From Prevotella sp. UBA4376 (lineage in GTDB: Bacteria > Bacteroidota > Bacteroidia > Bacteroidales > Bacteroidaceae): 24,638 nucleotides of DNA. The position numbers and the translations under genes were made by a program. The number at the start of each line of letters is the position of its first letter. Positions within the stretch are counted from its first letter, which is position 1. The notes beneath the pieces were generated by a model. The model was not told the origin of the DNA, did no database searches, and saw only the letters and a program-made list of their open reading frames with translations. Positions 1 to 7,517 of this stretch are shown here, in pieces. The stretch is from the NCBI GenBank assembly GCA_002391185.1, contig DGRY01000123.1, positions 1-24,638 of the forward strand, in the 5' to 3' direction.

Positions 1-66
1 AAGAAGATAAAGGAATACAAGGATATTATACCCGGAAAGGCAAGAAAAGTGGAAAAGGTGATGTAA
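1..66 (+). CDS. Possible 3' end of a gene entering from the left
   Basis: The window opens in a reading frame (frame 1) that encodes about 21 mostly basic residues ending in VEKVM and stops with TAA at 64-66. Frame 3 is also open, from base 3 to a TGA at 180-182, but would run through the hairpin at 79-95 and structured repeat copy A, which look non-coding, so frame 1 is preferred. Nothing in the short tail identifies a family. The call is weak and needs the sequence to the left. Confidence 0.25.
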   Translation, partial: KKIKEYKDIIPGKARKVEKVM

Positions 67-78
67 AGCCTCCCCAGC

Positions 79-95
79 GCGAAGCGGAGCTTCGC
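79..95. repeat. Small perfect hairpin
   Basis: GCGAAGC (79-85) and GCTTCGC (89-95) are exact reverse complements around a GGA loop. It lies 12 bases after the possible gene end at 66 and just before structured repeat copy A. There is no T-run after it, so it is not an obvious terminator. Confidence 0.6.
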
Positions 96-101
96 TATTA
101 T

Positions 102-170
102 CTCCTTCGCTTATTCAGATGCACCGGCTTTGCCGACAGCATCTGCTCAGTCGATGACCTTCGGTTGAAG
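102..170. repeat. Structured repeat, copy A
   Basis: The copy begins with CTCCTTCGCT, then forms a two-part stem: GATGC (118-122) pairs with GCATC (139-143), and inside it CGGC (125-128) pairs with GCCG (132-135) over a TTT loop. It continues with a CTCAGTC segment and a second small hairpin, CTTC (159-162) with GAAG (167-170). Copy B at 349-416 has the same spacing with different paired bases, which supports a real folded element. The family is not recognised. Confidence 0.6.
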
Positions 171-348
171 ATTGAACATTGAAGATTAGTCGACTATGCC
201 GATATAATATTTAAATCTTTTATTATTTCCATTTTTCAATTTTACTTGGGGCTAACCAACAGCTTGCGTTTCTTGCTTGCATAATTCTAAACTCATAATT
301 TGTAATTGCGCTTGCGCAACCAATTTCAAATTTATAACTCGTAATTAC

Positions 349-416
349 CTCCTTCGCTATACACTTGCACCAACTTAGTTGACTGCAAGCACTCAGTCAG
401 TGAAGAATTAAATTCT
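349..416. repeat. Structured repeat, copy B
   Basis: The copy starts with the same CTCCTTCGCT as copy A. CTTGC (364-368) pairs with GCAAG (385-389), and CAAC (371-374) pairs with GTTG (378-381) over a TTA loop. All arm, loop and bulge lengths equal those in copy A. An ACTCAGTCAGTGA segment follows, then a hairpin AGAAT (404-408) with ATTCT (412-416). Four of the nine base pairs in the main stem differ from copy A by changes on both sides that keep pairing. Confidence 0.6.
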
Positions 417-484
417 GATTAGGAGTTTTCATCAAAACCTCAACATAGGCTTTACAAGCAAAAAAATTGAAAAAACAAGCTGTT

Positions 485-518
485 TTTGTTGTTCTTTAAT
501 TATTTCTTAGTATTTTTG
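485..518 (+). promoter_or_regulatory. Promoter of the LemA-TPM operon
   Basis: TATTTTTG at 511-518 fits the Bacteroidetes -7 consensus TAnnTTTG. A TTTG at 485-488, or the overlapping TTG at 489-491, lies 19-22 bases upstream as the -33 element. Transcription would begin near 525, giving a leader of about 55 bases before the LemA start. Confidence 0.5.
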
Positions 519-578
519 AAACCAAATGCAAAGAATTAACGTCTAAGAACAAAAATAACAATAACATAATAACGACTT

Positions 579-1166
579 ATGAAAAAAGGATTAATCATCG
601 GCTTAGCCGTAGTTGCTGTAATCGTAATATGGGCTATCAGCACATACAACGGACTTGTTAAAGAACAGCAGAAAGTTGAAGAGTCATGGGCTCAGGTTGA
701 GAATGTATATCAACGCAGAGCCGACCTCATTCCTAACCTTGTGCAAACAGTAAAGGGGTATGCCAAACACGAAAAGGAAACACTCGAGGGAGTGGTTCAG
801 GCTCGCGCAAACGCAACATCCGTGAAAATTGACGCTTCAAACCTTGACGAAGCATCACTCAAGAAATTCCAGGCTGCACAGGGAGAACTCGGATCTGCAC
901 TCAGCAAACTACTTGCTGTGCGTGAAGCATATCCTGACCTGAAAGCTAACGAAAACTTCCGAGACCTTCAGGCACAACTCGAAGGCACAGAAAACCGCAT
1001 CACTGTAGAGCGCAGAAACTTCAACGAAGTGGCACGCAACTATAACACTGCTGTTCGCACTTTCCCAAAGAACATCTTTGCTGGTATGTTCGGTTTCCAA
1101 ACAAAGCCTTATTTTCAGGCAGAAGCTGGCGCAGAAAAGGCTCCTAAAGTAAGTTTCGACGACTAA
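579..1166 (+). CDS. lemA: LemA family protein
   Basis: The 195-residue product has one N-terminal membrane segment (about residues 4-22, GLIIGLAVVAVIVIWAIS) followed by a long soluble helical domain. The stretches VEESWAQVENVYQRRADLIP and FNEVARNYNTAVRTFP are the typical conserved parts of LemA proteins, which have a four-helix bundle anchored in the membrane. Length is normal for the family. The molecular role is unsettled in general; LemA genes often sit beside TPM-domain genes, as here. The stop codon overlaps the next start (TAATG), so translation is probably coupled. Family assignment is firm; function is not known. Confidence 0.93.
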   Translation: MKKGLIIGLAVVAVIVIWAISTYNGLVKEQQKVEESWAQVENVYQRRADLIPNLVQTVKGYAKHEKETLEGVVQARANATSVKIDASNLDEASLKKFQAAQGELGSALSKLLAVREAYPDLKANENFRDLQAQLEGTENRITVERRNFNEVARNYNTAVRTFPKNIFAGMFGFQTKPYFQAEAGAEKAPKVSFDD

Positions 1167-1603
1167 TGGCTTTAACTGATTTTCTTAAAACCGAAGAACA
1201 GCAACGCATAGTTGATGCTATTGCAGAGGCAGAACGCCGCACATCGGGTGAGATATGCGTTCACATAACTCCCCGATGCTGGGGCAACCCATATAAAAAG
1301 GCATTGAGGAAGTTCTACAAGTTAGGACTATTCAAAACTGAACGCAGAAACGCTGTTCTTATATTCGTTGCATATAAATCGCGCAAGTTTGCAATAATTG
1401 GCGATGAAGGCATAAACAATTGCGTGCCAGAAGGCTTTTGGAATAAAGCTCTGCAACAACTTGGCGATAAGTTAAAAACAGGTGAGCCATGTCAGGGACT
1501 TTGTCAAGCCATTCATCTGATAGGCGAACAGTTGTCAGCCTTTTTCCCTGCTGACAAGGAGGAAAACAACGAACTGAGTAATGAAATCATCTATGAAGAT
1601 TAA
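1166..1603 (+). CDS. TPM domain-containing protein (short form)
   Basis: This 145-residue protein has no signal peptide. It has a TPM-like fold: an N-terminal helix ending in EAERRTSGEICVHI, a central strand region RRNAVLIFVAYKSRKFAIIGDEG, and a C-terminal helix. TPM domains (TLP18.3/Psb32/MOLO-1) occur in photosystem repair proteins and in many bacterial proteins of unknown role. The start shares one base with the LemA stop (TAATG), and its 3' end overlaps the next gene by 23 bases, so the three genes form one coupled unit. It is probably a cytoplasmic partner of the membrane proteins on either side; that partnership is inferred from context only. Confidence 0.85.
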   Translation: MALTDFLKTEEQQRIVDAIAEAERRTSGEICVHITPRCWGNPYKKALRKFYKLGLFKTERRNAVLIFVAYKSRKFAIIGDEGINNCVPEGFWNKALQQLGDKLKTGEPCQGLCQAIHLIGEQLSAFFPADKEENNELSNEIIYED

Positions 1604-2402
1604 ACATATTACCCTACTCATACTCACTTTTCTCTTTGCACTAACTACAGCAGCAAAGAGTGGTGACGTAATTCCCGAAAAGCCTAATCCACCACGACTG
1701 GTTAACGACTTTGCAGGAATAATCCCAGATGCACAGGCAATGGAGGACACCTTGGAACGCTTTGCACGAGAAACATCCAATCAGATTGTGGTGGTAACAG
1801 TAAACGACCTTGGCGATTACGACAAAGCTGACTTTGCACAGAGATTGGGACAGAAATGGGGTGTGGGTAACAAGAAATATAATAACGGAATAATCGTTCT
1901 TGTAAAACCAAAGAACAGCACCAACGGACAAGCGTTCATAGCTACTGGATACGGCATGGAAGGTCCCCTACCCGATGCTCTCTGCACACGCATTGCACGC
2001 AACGAGATGGTTCCCTTCTTCAAGGAAAATGATTATAGTGGCGGAATATGGGCTGCACTCCATAAGCTAATGCCAATAGCTAAAGGCGAAATAAATGAAG
2101 AAACAGATATGAGTGATGATGATGTAGTGGGAATCTTTGTCTTTATTCTTATAATGTTTATTATTATACTCATTGCTTCTGTATATCATGATAAAAACCG
2201 TGGTGGAGGAAATCGCGGTGGAGGACGACGCAGAAACGGAATTGACGACATAATAGAAGCTGCCACATGGGGCGCACTTCTAAATTCAGGTTCACGCCAT
2301 AGTCATGGAGGCGGTTTCGGTAGCAGCGGAGGTTTCGGTGGTGGTTTCGGCGGATTTGGAGGAGGCTCCTTCGGTGGCGGAGGAGGCGGTGCTTCCTGGT
2401 AA
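1581..2402 (+). CDS. TPM domain membrane protein with Gly-rich tail (YgcG-like)
   Basis: The 273-residue product begins with a signal peptide, and the ATG at 1593 (MKIKHITLLILTFLFA) is an equally good start. A TPM domain follows at about residues 38-170, with the hallmarks RLVNDFAGIIPDAQ, TSNQIVVVTVNDLGD, GIIVLVKPK and ATGYGMEGPLPDA. A membrane segment follows (about 183-203, VVGIFVFILIMFIIILIASVY). The tail is very rich in Gly, Phe and Ser, repeating GGFGGG-type units and ending GGGGASW. This layout is that of YgcG-type proteins, with the TPM domain outside the cytoplasm. It is the last gene of the operon; a strong hairpin terminator follows. Confidence 0.9.
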   Translation: MKSSMKIKHITLLILTFLFALTTAAKSGDVIPEKPNPPRLVNDFAGIIPDAQAMEDTLERFARETSNQIVVVTVNDLGDYDKADFAQRLGQKWGVGNKKYNNGIIVLVKPKNSTNGQAFIATGYGMEGPLPDALCTRIARNEMVPFFKENDYSGGIWAALHKLMPIAKGEINEETDMSDDDVVGIFVFILIMFIIILIASVYHDKNRGGGNRGGGRRRNGIDDIIEAATWGALLNSGSRHSHGGGFGSSGGFGGGFGGFGGGSFGGGGGGASW

Positions 2403-2455
2403 CAGATTAAACCACTTAATAGTAATAAGTTCTTAATAATAGTAACATAAAGAAA

Positions 2456-2497
2456 CTCCCTCTCTCCAAAAGAAATTGGAAAGAGGGAGCCTTTTTT
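2456..2497. terminator. Rho-independent terminator after the TPM gene
   Basis: CTCCCTCTCTCCAA (2456-2469) pairs with TTGGAAAGAGGGAG (2476-2489) over an AAGAAA loop. The 14-bp stem has one C/A position, and CCTTTTTT follows on the plus side. The minus side has a weaker T-rich run (TTTCTTTAT), so it may also stop EttA transcription, which arrives from the other direction. Confidence 0.9.
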
Positions 2498-2521
2498 ATT
2501 ATATCAAAACGTTAAACGTCT

Positions 2522-4219
2522 TTAGTCTTCCATCAACTTGCGGTATCTTGTTTTCTTGATTTCATCATTACCCAATCTACGAGCCTTGTTTATTTCATAA
2601 TCAGAGTAATCACCTTCAAAATAAACAACCTCGCCATTGCCCTCAAAGGCAAGAATATGTGTACAGATACGATCAAGGAACCAGCGGTCGTGACTAATTA
2701 CTACTGCGCAACCTGCAAATGCCTCAAGACCTTCTTCAAGAGCACGAAGTGTATTAACATCAATATCGTTGGTTGGCTCATCAAGGAGAAGCACATTTCC
2801 CTCCTGCTTCAAGGCAAGTGCCAACTGCAAGCGATTGCGCTCACCACCAGAAAGTACACCACAAAGCTTACTCTGATCTGTGCCTGAGAAATTGAAACGA
2901 GAAAGGTAGGCACGTGCATTAACATCACGACCACCAATGCGCAAAGTCTCATTACCCTGAGAAACAACTTCATACACAGTCTTGTTAGGATCAATATCCT
3001 TATGCTGCTGATCAACATAAGCAAGTTTTACAGTTTCACCAACAGCAAACTCACCGCCATCAACACTCTCAAGTCCCATAATCATACGGAAAAGAGTAGT
3101 CTTTCCTGCACCATTCTGACCAATAACACCTACAATACCATTTGGCGGCAAAGTGAAATTAAGATCATTAAATAGAACTTTATCACCAAAAGCCTTTTTT
3201 ACATTATGAGCTTCAATAACTTTATTACCCAAACGAGGACCATTGGGAATGAATATCTCAAGTTTCTCTTCACGCTCTTTCTGTTCCTCATTAAGCATCT
3301 GCTCGTAGTTGTTAAGACGAGCCTTACCCTTAGCCTGACGAGCCTTAGGAGCCATACGAACCCATTCAAGCTCACGTTCAAGGGTTTTTCTACGCTTTGA
3401 AGCACTCTTCTCTTCCTGAGCCATACGCTTAGTCTTCTGGTCAAGCCATGAAGAATAATTACCCTTCCAAGGAATACCTTCACCACGGTCGAGTTCAAGA
3501 ATCCACTCTGACACATCATCAAGGAAGTAACGGTCGTGAGTAACAGCTATAACTGTACCCTCATACTGCTGCAAATGCTGCTCCAACCAATCAATACTCT
3601 CGGCATCAAGATGGTTGGTAGGCTCATCAAGAAGAAGCACATCCGGCTTAGTAAGCAATAGTTTACACAATGCCACACGACGACGCTCACCACCTGAAAG
3701 GTTAGTAACAGGCCAGTCGCCAGGAGGACAATGAAGAGCATCCATAGCACGTTCAAGCTTTGAATCAATGTTCCAAGCATCGGTAGAATCAATAATATCC
3801 TGTAGCTCTGCCTGACGAGCCATCAGCTTATCCATCTTACTGGCATCACTATAATACTCTTCAAGACCGAATTTCACATTTATCTCATCATACTCCTTCA
3901 ATGTGTCATATATCTGTTGAACACCCTCTTGAATATTCTCTTTAACTGTTTTTTCCTCGTTAAGAGGAGGATCCTGCGGAAGATAGCCTACACTATAACC
4001 AGGGCTCCACACTACTTCACCCTTAGTTGGTTCTACCAAGCCAGCAATGATTTTCATCAATGTTGACTTACCTGCACCATTAAGACCGATAATACCGATT
4101 TTAGCACCATAGAAGAACGAAAGGTAAATGTCCTTCAGAATCTGTTTCTGGTTCTGGGGGATAATCTTAGATACACCCACCATTGAGAAGATAATCTTCT
4201 TGTCGTCTACTGTCGCCAT
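2522..4219 (-). CDS. ettA: Energy-dependent translational throttle protein EttA (ABC-F ATPase)
   Basis: The 565-residue protein has two ABC domains and no membrane segments, as in ABC-F proteins that bind the ribosomal E site. The first domain has Walker A GLNGAGKST (residues 45-53), signature LSGGERRR and Walker B VLLLDEPTNHLD. The second has GQNGAGKTT, LSGGERNR and VLLLDEPTNDID. Between them lies the charged linker arm typical of EttA (around RRKTLERELEWVRMAPKARQ). Length is close to E. coli EttA. The start VGVSKIIPQNQKQILKDI also matches EttA rather than Uup or antibiotic-resistance ABC-F proteins. It is single and monocistronic, with a housekeeping role in translation. Confidence 0.95.
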   Translation of the reverse strand: MATVDDKKIIFSMVGVSKIIPQNQKQILKDIYLSFFYGAKIGIIGLNGAGKSTLMKIIAGLVEPTKGEVVWSPGYSVGYLPQDPPLNEEKTVKENIQEGVQQIYDTLKEYDEINVKFGLEEYYSDASKMDKLMARQAELQDIIDSTDAWNIDSKLERAMDALHCPPGDWPVTNLSGGERRRVALCKLLLTKPDVLLLDEPTNHLDAESIDWLEQHLQQYEGTVIAVTHDRYFLDDVSEWILELDRGEGIPWKGNYSSWLDQKTKRMAQEEKSASKRRKTLERELEWVRMAPKARQAKGKARLNNYEQMLNEEQKEREEKLEIFIPNGPRLGNKVIEAHNVKKAFGDKVLFNDLNFTLPPNGIVGVIGQNGAGKTTLFRMIMGLESVDGGEFAVGETVKLAYVDQQHKDIDPNKTVYEVVSQGNETLRIGGRDVNARAYLSRFNFSGTDQSKLCGVLSGGERNRLQLALALKQEGNVLLLDEPTNDIDVNTLRALEEGLEAFAGCAVVISHDRWFLDRICTHILAFEGNGEVVYFEGDYSDYEINKARRLGNDEIKKTRYRKLMED

Positions 4220-4245
4220 TTATTGAATATTTAATCTTTAAAGTG

Positions 4246-4253
4246 CAAAGTTA
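4246..4253 (-). promoter_or_regulatory. -7 element of the ettA promoter
   Basis: On the minus strand these bases read TAACTTTG, an exact match to TAnnTTTG, 27 bases before the ettA start. No convincing -33 TTTG is seen at the right spacing, so only the -7 element is called. Confidence 0.45.
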
Positions 4254-4313
4254 CAAAATAAACTCAATAGTTACATAATTATTTGGTATTTCAATTACAA
4301 ATTTCCTGGGTGA

Positions 4314-4372
4314 AATATCATACCTCTGGCATTATAATCTTAGCATGGCTTATAATGCGTTGCTATGATATT
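4314..4372. repeat. Nested perfect inverted repeats
   Basis: The outer arms AATATCATA (4314-4322) and TATGATATT (4364-4372) are exact reverse complements. Inside them GCATTATAA (4329-4337) and TTATAATGC (4350-4358) are a second exact pair, separated by a 12-base loop. Internal loops are 6 and 5 bases. It lies between the 3' end of the YihY gene and the ettA promoter. It has no T-run on either side, so it is not a normal terminator. It could be a site for a dimeric protein or a mobile palindromic unit. Confidence 0.7.
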
Positions 4373-4388
4373 CCTATAAGACGCTGGC

Positions 4389-5570
4389 TCAACAAACTAT
4401 AGGTATAGAAGTACCCATAATAGCATTAAGGAACTGTTCATCACTGATATCAGCTTTACACCGTAATATATATACCGCCTTAGAAACATCTTCTGCATTC
4501 AAGGTTCGACTAAGCAACCGAGCCTTAACCATATGTGGTACAACACGTTGCAGAACAGCATAACTTAATCCTGTTTGCTTTTTTATTTCGTCAATATCAC
4601 AAGAATTAGCACCACGCTTCTGACGTTGACAGAAATATTCAAATACCTGCCTGCACTCGGCAATATGCTGCTTTATGCTTGGCATTGTTGTTTCTGACAA
4701 CCCAAAAGTATCAAGTTTCTGATTGGCATGACATAACTCTACACACCCCAGAATAATATACCATGATATCTGCACCCATAAGAGGAAGAGCGGTAATGCC
4801 GCAAAAGAGCCATATATAATGCTGTAGCTGGTGAATAATATTTGGAAATAGAAATAGCATTTCTGCAAAAGAATAGTCATTAATGCAGCTATCAAAGCAG
4901 GCAGCCAAACATAACGTAACCTAACTTTTGTATTTGGAACGAATAAAAAAGTAAGCATAAAAAACAACCAAAGTACTATCACTGGAAGCATTACACTTAC
5001 TATAAACTTGCTAACAGGCTGCCACAATAAAAAACCAGGAATACTATCAAGAATAGTATTTAAAAACACACTCACACCTGAAAATAGAATTAGAAGAAAC
5101 GGCACTATGAAAATCATTGCAACATAATCAACTATAGTTCGCTTCAAATCACGTTCACGCTTAACATGCCATATACTATTAAAAACACTTTCTATATCAC
5201 GAATAAGCATTATAACGGTATAAAGCATAAATAACAAGGCTATACCAACAAACCATCCTGTATGCGTATATACTATATATGAATGAGCAAGACTAATTAT
5301 AGCATCGGCTGCCTGTGGCTGACTGGAAAAAAACTCCTTACATACTCGAGCAACCTCTTCCTCAAACCCAAAGCCTTTACTTACAGCAAAAATAATTGCA
5401 AAAATGGGAATAATAGCCATAATTGTATTAAACGACAGGCGAGCTGCAAAATCCATATGATTAAGTCGTATTAGTCCATCAGCTGCAATAACAAAACGGT
5501 CAGCAAGTTTTACTATCATGCTGTCTGCATGAGATTGTCTCCATCGATGATATCTAAGAATAATATTCAT
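4389..5570 (-). CDS. YihY/BrkB family inner-membrane protein
   Basis: The protein has about six hydrophobic membrane segments in its first 290 residues and a soluble C-terminal part (about residues 300-393). The stretch AARLSFNTIMAIIPIFAIIFAV is the typical start of the YihY/BrkB domain, and WHVKRERDLKRTIVDYVAMIF and LPLFLLWVQISWYIILGCVEL are further conserved parts. Function is not settled; older tRNA-processing labels (RNase BN) for this family are wrong. The start chosen is the ATG at 5570. The frame is open to a TTG at 5624, but that TTG overlaps the -33 element of a good promoter and the -7 element lies inside the extra segment. With this start the protein has 393 residues. Confidence 0.88.
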   Translation of the reverse strand: MNIILRYHRWRQSHADSMIVKLADRFVIAADGLIRLNHMDFAARLSFNTIMAIIPIFAIIFAVSKGFGFEEEVARVCKEFFSSQPQAADAIISLAHSYIVYTHTGWFVGIALLFMLYTVIMLIRDIESVFNSIWHVKRERDLKRTIVDYVAMIFIVPFLLILFSGVSVFLNTILDSIPGFLLWQPVSKFIVSVMLPVIVLWLFFMLTFLFVPNTKVRLRYVWLPALIAALMTILLQKCYFYFQILFTSYSIIYGSFAALPLFLLWVQISWYIILGCVELCHANQKLDTFGLSETTMPSIKQHIAECRQVFEYFCQRQKRGANSCDIDEIKKQTGLSYAVLQRVVPHMVKARLLSRTLNAEDVSKAVYILRCKADISDEQFLNAIMGTSIPIVC

Positions 5571-5594
5571 AGGCTTATAAGTTTCTTTTTTCTG

Positions 5595-5625
5595 CGAAGA
5601 TAACATAAAAGGAAATAAGTTCAAA
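5595..5625 (-). promoter_or_regulatory. Promoter of the YihY/BrkB gene
   Basis: On the minus strand TTTG (5622-5625) is followed after exactly 19 bases by TATCTTCG (5595-5602), one base from TAnnTTTG. Transcription would start near 5588, leaving a leader of about 18 bases before the ATG at 5570. This decides against the upstream TTG start. Confidence 0.55.
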
Positions 5626-5645
5626 GCATTTTGAAAAAATAGTTG

Positions 5646-5653
5646 TATCTTTG
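5646..5653 (+). promoter_or_regulatory. -7 element of the porin promoter
   Basis: TATCTTTG is an exact match to TAnnTTTG, 33 bases before the porin ATG. No TTTG lies 19-21 bases further upstream; the nearest (5630-5633) is only 12 bases away. Confidence 0.5.
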
Positions 5654-5686
5654 CATTTTGTATTCTAAGAATAAATAACCGAAAAA

Positions 5687-6757
5687 ATGAAGCATTTTAT
5701 CCTATCATTGCTCGTAGTATTAATTTCAACTACAGCATTTGCACAAAATCAGGAAACAACAAGTGACATTAAACTTACAACTGACAAAAACAACCCACAT
5801 CCGCTGAACATCTCCTTTGGTCAAACAAAACTATCTTTGTTTGGCTATGCACAATCTACCTATGCAGTGGAAAACAAAAGCCATAAAACAACTAATGGCT
5901 TTGAAGTGCAGCGAATCATCTTAATGTCACAACTTGACATCAACAAACATTTGGGTTTCTTCATTATGTATGATGCCAATTCTGCTAAATTACACGAGTA
6001 TTGGGTAAAATATACTTTTGCACCAGAACTTGAAATAAGAATTGGACAGATGAAACAGCCATTCACATTGGAAAACCTTATGCCTCCAACTCTTCTTAGT
6101 GTTGTACGAATGAACCAATCTGTGGCTTATCTTGCAGGTATTGCTGGTGATCCATGCTTTGGTAATTGGGTTGGGCGCGACGCAGGCATTATGCTCACTG
6201 GTTCTCTTCTTCCTCACAATGGCAGACGTTTGCTCCAATACAATTTGGGAGTTTTCAACGGCGCAGGTATGAATCAGAAAGAAAACAATAATCAAAAGGA
6301 TGTAATTGGTATGCTCAACTATATGCCTACTAAAAACATAACACTCTCCACTTCTTTCATCTTAGGCACAGGACATGCACTTGCAGACAATGTCTATGGA
6401 GCTTTCAAAGCAGGAGACAATTACAAACGTAATCGTTGGAGTGCTGGTGTAGAGGCAAAAACAAAGCCTGCTTATCTGCGTGGAGAATGGTTACAAGGAA
6501 ATGACGGAGGCATTCACAGTCGTGGAGGATATGCCGATGCAGAAATACATATTGCAAAAAAACTCGACATCATTGCCGATTATAATTATCTGCAAAAAAA
6601 CAACGATATAAAAGAATCAACCACTCACACATATACAGGTGGACTTCAATACTGGCTTTACAAGCAATGCCGCATACAGACAGAGTTCAGTTATGCAAAA
6701 CAAGTTGATGGACCAGCAAGTCGCCTTTGGATTACTCAATTTCAGGTTGCTTTCTAA
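5687..6757 (+). CDS. Outer-membrane porin, O/P (phosphate-selective-like) family
   Basis: The 356-residue product has a clear signal peptide (MKHFILSLLVVLISTTAFAQ, cut after AFA or FAQ). The rest alternates polar and hydrophobic residues as in a beta-barrel and ends in phenylalanine (ITQFQVAF), the usual signal for barrel assembly. The stretches LDINKHLGFFIMYDANS, YTFAPELEIRIGQMKQPF and AGIAGDPCFGNWVGRDAGIML resemble Bacteroidetes porins related to OprO/OprP. Its solute cannot be told from sequence; the family name does not prove phosphate specificity. It stands alone on the plus strand, converging with the MaoC gene. The phosphate link to the neighbouring locus is only suggestive. Confidence 0.82.
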   Translation: MKHFILSLLVVLISTTAFAQNQETTSDIKLTTDKNNPHPLNISFGQTKLSLFGYAQSTYAVENKSHKTTNGFEVQRIILMSQLDINKHLGFFIMYDANSAKLHEYWVKYTFAPELEIRIGQMKQPFTLENLMPPTLLSVVRMNQSVAYLAGIAGDPCFGNWVGRDAGIMLTGSLLPHNGRRLLQYNLGVFNGAGMNQKENNNQKDVIGMLNYMPTKNITLSTSFILGTGHALADNVYGAFKAGDNYKRNRWSAGVEAKTKPAYLRGEWLQGNDGGIHSRGGYADAEIHIAKKLDIIADYNYLQKNNDIKESTTHTYTGGLQYWLYKQCRIQTEFSYAKQVDGPASRLWITQFQVAF

Positions 6758-6841
6758 GATTATATCTAAAGTTCTGCAGGTTTATTTTTTTATCAAGAAT
6801 TATAGAATAAATATTCACAACTACGAAAGTTGAGTTATAAC

Positions 6842-6882
6842 AAAAAAATACGGCTCACAGTTTTGCAGAGCCGTATTTTTTA
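6842..6882. terminator. Bidirectional terminator between porin and MaoC genes
   Basis: AATACGGCTC (6847-6856) and GAGCCGTATT (6868-6877) are exact reverse complements over an 11-base loop. A run of A precedes and a run of T follows, so the hairpin has a T-tract on both strands. It serves both converging genes. Confidence 0.92.
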
Positions 6883-6898
6883 TACTATAACTGAAGGT

Positions 6899-7363
6899 TT
6901 ATTCGAAGTAATAGAGGAAAGTAGCAAGCCCCTCAAGAGCTGGTTTGCGCTCACCCTCAATCTCAATCTTGAAGCTAATCTGAGCCTTGCAGATACCACG
7001 AAGATTCTCTATAGCAGCAAGATCAGTAACAAGACGCACACGACTACCAGCAAGAACAGGCTTACCGAAGCGCATCTTATCCATACCATAGTTAACCATC
7101 ATCTTTAGGTTGTTTACCTTGATTATCTCGTTCCACATCTTTGGAAGAAGAGATAGAGTAAGATAACCATGAGCAATTGTGCTCTTATATGGACTCTCAG
7201 CCTTTGCACGCTCTACATCAACATGAATCCACTGATGATCAAGAGTAGCATCAGCAAACATATTAATTCTTTCCTGACTTACCTCAAGCCACTCGCTGGC
7301 ACCGAGATTCTTACCTAAATAGGCAGCAAACTCATCGTATGAGTTGATTACTAATTGATTCAT
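6899..7363 (-). CDS. MaoC-like (R)-specific enoyl-CoA hydratase
   Basis: The 154-residue protein matches single hot-dog-fold MaoC dehydratases. The hydratase motif reads FADATLDHQWIHVDVERA, with the likely catalytic pair Asp42 and His47. It is followed by the conserved segment TIAHGYLTLSLLP (His65-Gly66) and the C-terminal VRLVTDLAAIENLRGICKAQISFKIEIEG. The expected reaction is reversible hydration of trans-2-enoyl-CoA to (R)-3-hydroxyacyl-CoA. No fatty acid or polyhydroxyalkanoate genes lie next to it, so its pathway is unknown. It has its own promoter and shares a terminator with the porin gene. Soluble, cytoplasmic. Confidence 0.9.
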   Translation of the reverse strand: MNQLVINSYDEFAAYLGKNLGASEWLEVSQERINMFADATLDHQWIHVDVERAKAESPYKSTIAHGYLTLSLLPKMWNEIIKVNNLKMMVNYGMDKMRFGKPVLAGSRVRLVTDLAAIENLRGICKAQISFKIEIEGERKPALEGLATFLYYFE

Positions 7364-7443
7364 CGCTAAATATTTTAATTTCTAAATTATATTTTTTGCA
7401 GAACATATATCTCAAACCATAAGGTATATCAATATATTTCGTG

Positions 7444-7474
7444 CAAAGGTACGTAAAGTTGAGAGAAAAGCAAA
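7444..7474 (-). promoter_or_regulatory. Promoter of the MaoC gene
   Basis: On the minus strand TTTG (7471-7474) is followed after 19 bases by TACCTTTG (7444-7451), an exact TAnnTTTG. The leader to the ATG at 7363 is about 75 bases. The promoter separates this gene from the ROK operon upstream on the same strand. Confidence 0.7.
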
Positions 7475-7517
7475 ATGAAAACTTGCTTATTTTTTCGCCA
7501 AGCGCACAGAACCAAAT

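Larger units (their letters stand above)
67..578. other. Intergenic region with structured repeats
   Basis: No convincing gene is seen here. The stretch holds a short perfect hairpin at 79-95, two copies of a structured repeat (102-170 and 349-416), three 7-base tandem units at 167-187 (GAAGATT, GAACATT, GAAGATT), a TTGCGCAA palindrome near 311-318, and AT-rich near-repeats of the form taactcgtaatt around 290-346. The last 95 bases carry the promoter of the LemA operon. Confidence 0.7.

Noticed and set aside
5687..6757. Porin as part of the phosphodiester sugar locus because of the phosphate-selective family name
   Set aside because: It has its own promoter, is separated by the MaoC gene, and the family name does not show substrate in Bacteroidetes.
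6830..7108. 92-codon plus-strand frame across the terminator and MaoC gene
   Set aside because: It runs antisense to the well-supported MaoC gene and through a strong bidirectional terminator, and the protein has no family features.
7452..7517. Terminator of the ROK operon
   Set aside because: The minus strand has only a weak AAGCAA/TTGCTT stem overlapping the MaoC -33 element; too weak to call.
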